Of a stretch of 64,000 bases of DNA, positions 57,885-64,000 are shown one piece after another (within the stretch, counting starts at the first letter, position 1; the number at the start of each line of letters is the position of its first letter). The position numbers and the translations under genes were made by a program. A model generated the notes under the pieces. It saw only the letters and a program-made list of their open reading frames with translations, was not told the DNA's origin and did not search any database. The DNA comes from Paractinoplanes pyxinae (GTDB lineage Bacteria > Actinomycetota > Actinomycetes > Mycobacteriales > Micromonosporaceae). The stretch covers positions 1-64,000 of the forward strand of contig NZ_JAPNTZ010000002.1 in assembly GCF_026626335.1 (NCBI RefSeq), given 5' to 3'.

Positions 57885-57997
57885 GTGGGATAGCGTCGGA
57901 GGGACCGCGTTCAGCGAAGCCGGTGTGAACCCGGCGCTGTCCCGCAACTGTGTGGCCCTCGGCCGAGGGTCGAGCCAGGTCGCCTGGACGCCGGTCG
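57885..57997 (+). ncRNA. Cobalamin (AdoCbl) riboswitch
   Basis: It contains the core CGGTGTGAACCCGG, CGCTGTCCCGCAACTGTG and the B12 box AGCCAGGTCGCCTGG (about 57973-57987), all hallmarks of a cobalamin riboswitch. It lies 115 bases ahead of btuF. The region 57998-58111 can fold into GC-rich hairpins (CCGAC-GCCC-GTCGG at 58070-58084) near GGAGG, consistent with control by hiding the ribosome-binding site. Cobalamin would lower expression of the transporter. Confidence 0.88.
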
Positions 57998-58111
57998 CGA
58001 ACCAGCGCTCCCGGGGAGGGGCGCCTCGCGGACAGACCACCCCCGAGGCCCTGTCGGCGAAGCACCCGGCCGACGCCCGTCGGTCAAGCACCCGGCCGAC
58101 CGGAGGACCTC

Positions 58112-59047
58112 ATGAGACGCGTATTCACCGCCGCCCTCGCGGCCACCACTCTGCTGCTGGCCGGCGCCTGCGGCGGCAACGACGACAACACCGAACCGGC
58201 CGGCGGTCCGCCGCCCAGTGCGGGCGCCGCCTCGTACCCGGTGACGGTGGGCAAGCTCACCCTCGACCAGCGACCCGAGAAGATCGTCTCGCTGAGCTCG
58301 ACCGCCACCGAGATGCTGTTCGCGATCGGAGCGGGGTCGCAGGTCACGGCGGTCGACGACCAGTCCAACTTCCCGGCCGACGCGCCGAAGACCGATCTGT
58401 CCGGTCTCAAGCCGAACGCGGAGGCGATCGCGGCCAAGGATCCCGACCTGGTCGTGCTCTCCAACGACATCGACAAGATCGTCGCGCAGCTCGACCGTCT
58501 GAAGATCCCGGTGCTGCTCCTCGAAGCCGCCACTGATCTTGATGACACGTACCGGGAAATCGGGGATCTGGGCACGCTGACCGGGCACCCGGCCGAGGCG
58601 GAGGCGCTGACCACCCGGATGAAGGCCGACATCGACAAGATCGTCAAGGAGGTGCCGGCTCGCAGCGCGCCGCTCAGCTACTACTACGAGCTCGACCCGA
58701 CGCTGTACACGGTCACCTCGAAGACCTTTGTGGGCTCGGTCTTCTCGCTGTTCGGCATGACCAACGTGGCGGATGCGGCCGACCCGGACGGGGCCAAGGG
58801 CGGCTATCCGCAGCTCTCGCAGGAGGCGCTGGTCAAGTCCGACCCCGACACGGTCTTCCTGGCCGACAGCAAGTGCTGCGCGCAGACGGCCGCGACCGTG
58901 GCGGCGCGCAAGGGCTGGAGCACGATCACGGCCGTCAAGAACAAGCAGATCTTCCCGCTGGACGACGACATCGCCTCCCGCTGGGGGCCGCGGACAGTTG
59001 ATCTCGTGCGAGCGGTCGCCGACGCCGTGGCCAAGGTCCCGGCGTGA
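58112..59047 (+). CDS. btuF: Cobalamin ABC transporter substrate-binding lipoprotein
   Basis: 311 residues. The lipoprotein signal LLLAGACGG is followed by a Fe3+-siderophore/B12 periplasmic-binding fold (EKIVSLSSTATEMLFAIGAG, DPDLVVLSND, PQLSQEALVKSDPDTVFLAD). The riboswitch upstream identifies the ligand as cobalamin rather than siderophore. RBS GGAGGACCTC. The paired permease and ATPase genes follow. Confidence 0.92.
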   Translation: MRRVFTAALAATTLLLAGACGGNDDNTEPAGGPPPSAGAASYPVTVGKLTLDQRPEKIVSLSSTATEMLFAIGAGSQVTAVDDQSNFPADAPKTDLSGLKPNAEAIAAKDPDLVVLSNDIDKIVAQLDRLKIPVLLLEAATDLDDTYREIGDLGTLTGHPAEAEALTTRMKADIDKIVKEVPARSAPLSYYYELDPTLYTVTSKTFVGSVFSLFGMTNVADAADPDGAKGGYPQLSQEALVKSDPDTVFLADSKCCAQTAATVAARKGWSTITAVKNKQIFPLDDDIASRWGPRTVDLVRAVADAVAKVPA

Positions 59048-59063
59048 TCGCCACGGCCGGGCG

Positions 59064-60140
59064 GTGACCGCCACGGTTCGCCCGGCCGGGGCCACGACCC
59101 GGCCGGCCGGTCTGCGGGCCGGCTGGCTGGCCGGTGGCGTCGCTGCGGTGCTGGTGGCGCTGGTCGCGGGGCTGGCCTTCGGGTCGGTCGCGCTGCCGCC
59201 GGGCGGGGTGGCCGTCGAACTGCTCAATCTCGTGCCCGGCGTCCACCTGCACAGCGGCCTGACCGCCCGCGAGGTGGCGATCCTGACCGAGCTGCGGCTG
59301 CCCCGCGTGGTGCTCGGACTGCTGGTCGGCGGCCTGCTCGCGCTGGCCGGGGCCGCGTACCAGGGTGTCTTCCGAAACCCGCTGGCCGACCCGCACCTGC
59401 TGGGGGTGGCAGCCGGCGCCGGTCTGGGCGTGACCGCGGTGATCTCGCTGCGGGCGGCGGCGCCCGGCGACGCCACGGCCAACCTGCCGGTCGGGGTGCC
59501 GGTGGCCGCCTTCGCCGGTGCGCTGCTGGCGGTCGCGCTGACCTGGCTGCTCGGCGCGGCCGGGGGTCGCGACCGCTCGCCGGCGACCCTCATCCTGGCC
59601 GGGGTGGCGGTCTCGTCGTTCCTGGCCGCCGGGCAGACCTATCTGATGCAGCAGCACGTCGAGACGCTGCGCGAGGTCTACTCGTGGCTGCTCGGCCGGT
59701 TGGCCACCGCCGGCTGGCACGACGTGCTGATCGTGCTGCCGTACGCCGTGATCACCGCCGTCATCGTGCTGGCCCAGCGGCGTGAGCTCGACGTGCTGAC
59801 CGTCGGCGACGAGGAGGCGACCGGCCTCGGCCTGCATCCGCAGCGCAGCCGCTATCTGCTGATCGTGGCCGCCTCGCTGGGCACGGCGGCCGCCGTCTCG
59901 GTGTCCGGGCTGATCGGCTTCGTCGGCATCATCGTGCCGCACACCATGCGGCTGCTGGCCGGGCCGAGCTACCGGTCGATCCTGCCGCTCTCGGTGCTGT
60001 TCGGCGGCGCGTTCCTGGCCCTGGCCGACCTGCTGGCCCGTACGGCGGGCGGGCAGGCCGAGATTCCGATCGGCGTGGTCACCGCCTTCTTCGGGGCGCC
60101 GTTCTTCATCGTGGTGCTGCGCCGCAGCCGGGGGGCGTGA
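59064..60140 (+). CDS. btuC: Cobalamin ABC transporter permease
   Basis: 358 residues, FecCD/BtuC family with about ten transmembrane segments; ELRLPRVVLGLLVGGLLALAG and PLADPHLLGVAAGAG are family motifs, and GLIGFVGIIVPHTMRLLAG is the permease-ATPase coupling region. GTG 59064 follows the btuF stop by 16 bases. It forms the channel of the riboswitch-controlled BtuFCD importer. Confidence 0.93.
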   Translation: MTATVRPAGATTRPAGLRAGWLAGGVAAVLVALVAGLAFGSVALPPGGVAVELLNLVPGVHLHSGLTAREVAILTELRLPRVVLGLLVGGLLALAGAAYQGVFRNPLADPHLLGVAAGAGLGVTAVISLRAAAPGDATANLPVGVPVAAFAGALLAVALTWLLGAAGGRDRSPATLILAGVAVSSFLAAGQTYLMQQHVETLREVYSWLLGRLATAGWHDVLIVLPYAVITAVIVLAQRRELDVLTVGDEEATGLGLHPQRSRYLLIVAASLGTAAAVSVSGLIGFVGIIVPHTMRLLAGPSYRSILPLSVLFGGAFLALADLLARTAGGQAEIPIGVVTAFFGAPFFIVVLRRSRGA

Positions 60141-60910
60141 TGACCGCTGTCCTCGCGCGCGACCTGCGCGTACGGCTGGACGGGAATGTGATCGTGGACG
60201 GGATCGACCTCGACGTCTCCCGGGGTGAGTGGGTCACGGTGATCGGGCCCAACGGCGCCGGCAAGTCGACGGCGTTGCGGGCGATCGGCGGCCTGCTGCC
60301 CTTCACCGGCACGGTCGAGCTGAACGGCACCTCGGTCGACCGCCTGCACCGCCGCGAGCGGGCCAAGACGATCGCCACGGTGGCCCAGTCGCCGACCGTT
60401 CCGCCGGGCATGCGGGTTCTCGATTACGCGCTGCTGGGGCGTACGCCGTACATCCCCCCGCTCGGCCGGGAATCGGCCGCCGACCTGGCCGCCGTCGAGG
60501 AGGTGCTGGAGTCGCTGGATGTGGCCCGGTTCGCGGGTCGGCGGCTCGAGACGCTGTCCGGGGGCGAACGGCAGCGGGTGTTCCTGTCGCGGGCGCTGGC
60601 TCAGGGCGCGGGCATCCTGCTGCTGGACGAGCCGACGAGCGCGCTCGACATCGGACACCAGCAGGAGGTGCTGGAGCTGATCGACCGGCTGCGGACCGAG
60701 CGCGGTCTGACGGTGCTGATGACGATGCACGACCTGACGACCGCGGGGGAGTACGCCGATCGCATGGTGCTGCTCGCCGAGGGCGCGGTCGTGGCGGCCG
60801 GAACGGCGCGCGAAGTGCTCACCGAAGACAATCTGGCCAAGCATTACCGCGTACGGGTAAGGGTCATCGAGGGCGACCACGGCCCGCTGGTCGTCCCGGT
60901 GCGTGGTTGA
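60137..60910 (+). CDS. btuD: Cobalamin ABC transporter ATPase
   Basis: 257 residues. Walker [11 protein letters not shown], signature LSGGERQRV, Walker B ILLLDEPTSALD, and H-loop MTMHDL. It overlaps btuC by 4 bases (GTGA; ATG 60140 is an alternative). It energises the importer encoded upstream. Confidence 0.93.
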   Translation: MMTAVLARDLRVRLDGNVIVDGIDLDVSRGEWVTVIGPNGAGKSTALRAIGGLLPFTGTVELNGTSVDRLHRRERAKTIATVAQSPTVPPGMRVLDYALLGRTPYIPPLGRESAADLAAVEEVLESLDVARFAGRRLETLSGGERQRVFLSRALAQGAGILLLDEPTSALDIGHQQEVLELIDRLRTERGLTVLMTMHDLTTAGEYADRMVLLAEGAVVAAGTAREVLTEDNLAKHYRVRVRVIEGDHGPLVVPVRG

Positions 60911-60917
60911 CGCCCGA

Positions 60918-61505
60918 TCAGATGTCGCCCTGGACCAGGGCGTGCAAGTGCTGGTCGTGCCACCCGTCCTCATGCAGCAGCGCGCTGCGCATCGTGCCTT
61001 CGACGGCGAACCCGGCCTTGGCCGCCACCCGGCACGAGGCCTCGTTGGCCGTCGAGTGACACAGCCGGAGCCGGTGCAGACCGAGGTCGTCGAACCCCCA
61101 CCGGCTGAGGCGTCTCGTGGCCTCGACCGCGACGCCGCGGCCACGTCCCGCGGGCAGGATCCAGTACAGAACCTCGGCGCTGCCCTCGGCCAGGTCGATG
61201 TCGCTCCAGCCGATCAGGCCGACGGGCTCGCCCGCGCCGGTCGGGGCGATGGCCCACAGCGCACTCTGCTCGCTCAGCCAGCGCTCGCGCATCCGCTCGA
61301 TGCGCCGGCGGGCCTCCGTGGGTGAGTCGACGACGAAGCGGTTCCACCGGCGGATCGCCGGATCCTGGCCGGCCGCGACCATCGCGGCGGCGTCGTGGAC
61401 CCGCCAGGGACGCAACTCCAGACCGGCGGCGTCCAAGGCGAGCACGGGCTGGTCCTGCTGAGCGATGCGGCCGGCGGGAACGACGGGTGGGACGACCGAC
61501 GGCAC
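60918..61505 (-). CDS. GNAT-family N-acetyltransferase
   Basis: About 195 residues with the RimJ/RimL-type acetyltransferase fold: acetyl-CoA site GRGRGVAVEATRRLSRWGF and the C-terminal NEASCRVAAKAGF. It modifies an unknown amine. The start GTG 61505 overlaps the VOC gene's stop (TAGTG), so the two are translationally coupled. A longer upstream frame is not family-like. Confidence 0.87.
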   Translation of the reverse strand: MPSVVPPVVPAGRIAQQDQPVLALDAAGLELRPWRVHDAAAMVAAGQDPAIRRWNRFVVDSPTEARRRIERMRERWLSEQSALWAIAPTGAGEPVGLIGWSDIDLAEGSAEVLYWILPAGRGRGVAVEATRRLSRWGFDDLGLHRLRLCHSTANEASCRVAAKAGFAVEGTMRSALLHEDGWHDQHLHALVQGDI

Positions 61506-62254
61506 TAGCGGGCGCCGGCGAGGACGGAGAAGAGGCCGCCCTGGGGGTCGGCGAGGACGGCGTACCGGCCGATCGGCAGCGTCGTCGGGGGCTGCACGAC
61601 TGCGCCGCCGAGGGCCAGCGCGTGGCCGGCGGAGTCGTCCACGTCGTGCACCGAGAAATACACCATCCAGTGCGGACTGACGTCGTCCGGCCACAGGTCG
61701 GCCAGCATGGGCTGGATGCCGCAGACCGGGGTCTCGTGCACCTTGGCCACCACGTACGGCACCCCGGACATCGAGCTGTTGCGGAACTGCCAGCCGAACA
61801 CCGCGTGGTAGAACGCCATCGACCCCTCCAGGTCGCGGGTGTTCAGCTCGTTCCAGGTGAGCGCCCCGGGCACGTCGAACACCTCGGCGCCGCGCATGGT
61901 GCCCGGCTCCCACACGCTGAACGGCGCGCCGCCGGGGTCGAGGAAGGCCGACATCCGCCCCTGGTCCTGCACGTCGAACGGCGGCACCAGCACCTTCCCG
62001 CCGTTGGCGGCGACCCGGGCCGCCACGCCGTCGGCGTCGTTGGTGCCGATGTACGTGCTCCAGGCGGTCGGCTGGCCGGCGCCGTAGAGCGGACCGGCGC
62101 CGGCCACCGGGAGGCCGTTCAGGGTGAACGTGACGTAATCACCGGCCACCTCGGCCGACCACCCGAACAGCGAGGTGTAGAAGAGCTCGGCGTCGGCGAG
62201 GTGGGAGGTGCCGAGATCGACCCAGCTGGGTGCTCCGGGCGTCGATGGGGTCAT
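61505..62254 (-). CDS. VOC-family protein, two glyoxalase-like domains
   Basis: 249 residues in two domains: the first begins WVDLGTSHLADAELFYTSLFGW, the second LTWNELNTRDLEGSMAFYHAVFGW. VOC proteins bind metal and act as dioxygenases, glyoxalases or resistance proteins; the substrate is unknown. ATG 62254. Coupled to the GNAT gene downstream. Confidence 0.9.
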   Translation of the reverse strand: MTPSTPGAPSWVDLGTSHLADAELFYTSLFGWSAEVAGDYVTFTLNGLPVAGAGPLYGAGQPTAWSTYIGTNDADGVAARVAANGGKVLVPPFDVQDQGRMSAFLDPGGAPFSVWEPGTMRGAEVFDVPGALTWNELNTRDLEGSMAFYHAVFGWQFRNSSMSGVPYVVAKVHETPVCGIQPMLADLWPDDVSPHWMVYFSVHDVDDSAGHALALGGAVVQPPTTLPIGRYAVLADPQGGLFSVLAGAR

Positions 62255-62304
62255 GGCCGCATCGTCGCATCGCGCACCTTTGGACGGGCTTAAGTGTCGT
62301 TGTT

Positions 62305-63045
62305 CTAGCTGAACCGCCGACCCTCATCGCGTCGATAGGCCCATACGGCCAGCCCACCGAGGACAAAAGTCCAGGCCACGAGCGCGGCGATAGATCGGAA
62401 ATCGTACGAGAAATCGCCTACCGCCGCCCACATCAGCCGAGCCGCACCACCGGTGGGCAGATAGGGCGCCAGATCCTCGACGATGCCGGGCGCCATGCCG
62501 GGGCCGGTCATCAGCCCGCCCAGGAAGGCCAGCGGGAAGAACAGCACCTGAGCCACCACGATCGCCGCCTTCTGCGGCATCGAGTAGCCGATCGCGAGTC
62601 CCATCAGGATGAACGGGATCGCGATGAGGAAGGTGGTCACGGCGGCCAGGGCGAAGCCGGCCGCGGTCACCGTGGCCTCGGTCAGGAACGCTGCGATCAG
62701 CACGACCGGCACGAGCGAGACCGCCATCAGGCACAGGCCGGAGAGGATGCGGCCGGCGAAGCGGGGCATGGCCCCGGCGGGCAGGGTGCGAACGTACGGG
62801 TCCCAAGGTTGGGCCCGGTCCTCCGAGACGCCGACGCCGTGCTGGAAGAGGTTGGTCGTCATCACCGAGAACGTGATCATCGAGACGGTGGCGTAGGTCG
62901 CGTACTCCGCGTTGTCACCGACGAACGGCACCACGAAGGCGAGCATGGCGGCCGACGGGAAGAACGCGCTGCCGAACACGGCGATCGGGATGCGGATGGT
63001 CTCGAGCAGCTGGAACCGGGCGTGGGTGAGCGCGAGGGATGTCAT
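62305..63045 (-). CDS. ABC-2-type transporter permease
   Basis: About 246 residues, six transmembrane segments; the family signature is AQVLFFPLAFLGGLMTGPGMAPG. With the upstream ATPase it forms a DrrAB-like exporter of a drug or lipid. ATG 63045 is preferred (GAAGG upstream); ATG 63069 is possible. The last residues are basic. Confidence 0.88.
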   Translation of the reverse strand: MTSLALTHARFQLLETIRIPIAVFGSAFFPSAAMLAFVVPFVGDNAEYATYATVSMITFSVMTTNLFQHGVGVSEDRAQPWDPYVRTLPAGAMPRFAGRILSGLCLMAVSLVPVVLIAAFLTEATVTAAGFALAAVTTFLIAIPFILMGLAIGYSMPQKAAIVVAQVLFFPLAFLGGLMTGPGMAPGIVEDLAPYLPTGGAARLMWAAVGDFSYDFRSIAALVAWTFVLGGLAVWAYRRDEGRRFS

Positions 63046-63099
63046 GGAAGCAGCCTTCAGTCGGGTCAAAGGGGTGGCTGGCCGGGGTGGTTGGAAGGG

Positions 63100-63135
63100 C
63101 TCCTTAGACGGGACTGGCTCCTTAGACGGGACTGG
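63100..63135. repeat. 18-base tandem duplication over a stop codon
   Basis: Two copies of CTCCTTAGACGGGACTGG. On the minus strand each contains GTCTAAGGAG, i.e. a stop codon and a Shine-Dalgarno-like AAGGAG. The first copy encodes the last residues (PV) and stop of the ATPase; the second repeats stop and AAGGAG downstream. Confidence 0.8.
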
Positions 63136-64000
63136 GTTCGCGGGTCAGGGCGAGGAACGCCTCTTCCAGTGAGGTCGGGCGCACCTCGAGATCGTGAAAG
63201 CCGATTTCGTACGTCACCAGGTCGCGCACCAGTTGGTCGGCGTCCCCGGTCAGCAGGTGCACCCGGTCGCCCTCGCGCTCGACGCCGGTGACGCCGCTCA
63301 GCTCGGGCAGGGGCGCGCGGACGGTGAGGCTGACCCGGCGGACGGCGACCAGGCCGCGTACGGCGCCGACCGTGTCGTCGGCGAGCACCCGGCCACCCCC
63401 GATCACCACCACCCGCCGGGCCAGGGCCTCGATCTCTTCCAGGTAGTGGCTGGTCAGCACGACCGTGCCACCCTCGGCCGAGTACGAGCGGATGCCGTCC
63501 CACAGCATGCGGCGAGCCTGGACGTCGAGGCCGGTGGTCGGCTCGTCGAGGAAGATCATGCGGGGCCGGCCGACGAAGGCGAGCGCCACCGCGACACGAC
63601 GCTTCTCACCGCCGGACAGGCCGCCCGTCTGACGACGTACGAGATCGGAAAGCCCGAACCGCTCGAGCAGCTCCCCCTTGGGCAGGGGGTTGTCGTAGTG
63701 GGCGGAGACGAAGTCGACGACCTCGCCGACGCGCAGCGAGGCGGGCAGACCGGTCTCTTGTGGAGTGACACCGAGCTCGCGCCGGGCGGACGGCACCCGC
63801 GGATCGGCGCCGAAGAGCTCGACCCGGCCCGACGTCGGCCGCCGGATGCCGGTGAGCAGGTTGACCAGGGTGCTCTTGCCGGCGCCGTTCGGGCCGAGCA
63901 GGCCGACCAGCTCGCCCGCCTCGACGTCGAAGGACACCCGGTCGAGGGCCAGCTTGTCGCCGTAGCGACGGGTCACCTCGACGGCGCGGGCCAGGGTCAC
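63122..64000 (-). CDS. ABC transporter ATPase (DrrA/CcmA-like), possibly complete
   Basis: 292 residues in the window. Walker [13 protein letters not shown], signature [11 protein letters not shown], Walker [14 protein letters not shown]-loop LTSHYLEE; a C-terminal domain follows. GTG at the last base (64000) can be the start, but an earlier start outside the window cannot be excluded. It pairs with the permease just downstream. Confidence 0.88.
   Translation of the reverse strand: MTLARAVEVTRRYGDKLALDRVSFDVEAGELVGLLGPNGAGKSTLVNLLTGIRRPTSGRVELFGADPRVPSARRELGVTPQETGLPASLRVGEVVDFVSAHYDNPLPKGELLERFGLSDLVRRQTGGLSGGEKRRVAVALAFVGRPRMIFLDEPTTGLDVQARRMLWDGIRSYSAEGGTVVLTSHYLEEIEALARRVVVIGGGRVLADDTVGAVRGLVAVRRVSLTVRAPLPELSGVTGVEREGDRVHLLTGDADQLVRDLVTYEIGFHDLEVRPTSLEEAFLALTREPSPV

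Noticed and set aside
61506..61913. N-terminal extension of the GNAT gene
   Set aside because: The added residues are Arg/Gly/Pro noise overlapping the well-supported VOC gene; GTG 61505 gives a family-length protein.

Overview
The window is very GC-rich, compact, actinobacterial DNA with frequent GTG/TTG starts and ATGA/GTGA stop-start overlaps. The gene set points to a filamentous actinomycete, most likely Micromonosporaceae such as Actinoplanes. The clues are a hemL-phosphatase-cytochrome c maturation run, an MqnL/MqnP/MqnM menaquinone set, a stressosome, a BldC-like regulator and a SigE-family ECF factor. The genus is inference. I see no rRNA, tRNA, CRISPR, transposase or phage genes.

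Layout. 1-4.9 kb: the N-terminal 492 codons of a secreted copper-radical oxidase, a polytopic membrane protein and a two-domain secreted esterase. 5.0-6.0 kb: a TIR-SCP2 gene split by a +1 frameshift, in DNA of roughly 50% GC. 6-14.6 kb: a CGNR zinc-finger regulator, SthA, glycerol catabolism (GlpK, GlpD, IclR regulator, a second GlpK) and a universal stress protein. 14.8-17.6 kb: an HTH/PIN toxin-antitoxin pair, a zinc-finger membrane protein, a small unknown protein and MscL.

17.7-23.8 kb: a partner-switching cluster. A STAS protein is divergent from RsbR, RsbS, RsbT, an ATPase-PP2C protein, a histidine kinase and a response regulator-PP2C phosphatase, mostly overlapping by 4 bases. 23.8-27.9 kb: oligopeptidase B, a GlcE-like FAD protein and a RibD/DHFR-like reductase. 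28-36.3 kb: a second signalling hub (ATPase-GAF-PP2C phosphatase, hybrid kinase with seven 92-residue HAMP units, response regulator), then a MerR/thioredoxin pair and another STAS protein.

36.4-42.4 kb: hemL, histidine phosphatase, ResA-like thioredoxin, CcdA, ResB and CcsB, one translationally coupled run that makes haem and attaches it to c-type cytochromes. 43.4-49.1 kb: UbiD-like MqnL, UbiA-like MqnP, a sigma/anti-sigma pair, UbiX-like MqnM, a BldC-like and an Lrp/AsnC regulator. 49-56.2 kb: a glycolipid-binding-like protein, an RGG-tailed DEAD-box helicase, a proline-rich tail-anchored protein and an NlpC/P60 wall hydrolase with a Thr-Pro minisatellite. 56.4-57.9 kb: a shrunken MqnE relative without the radical-SAM core and two small membrane proteins. 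57.9-60.9 kb: a cobalamin riboswitch ahead of BtuF-BtuC-BtuD. 60.9-64 kb: a GNAT acetyltransferase coupled to a VOC protein, and an ABC-2 exporter.

Most worth a second look: the MqnE-like remnant, the frameshifted TIR-SCP2 gene in low-GC DNA, the seven-unit HAMP array, the palindrome over the IclR start codon, and the His-rich leader of the copper oxidase.
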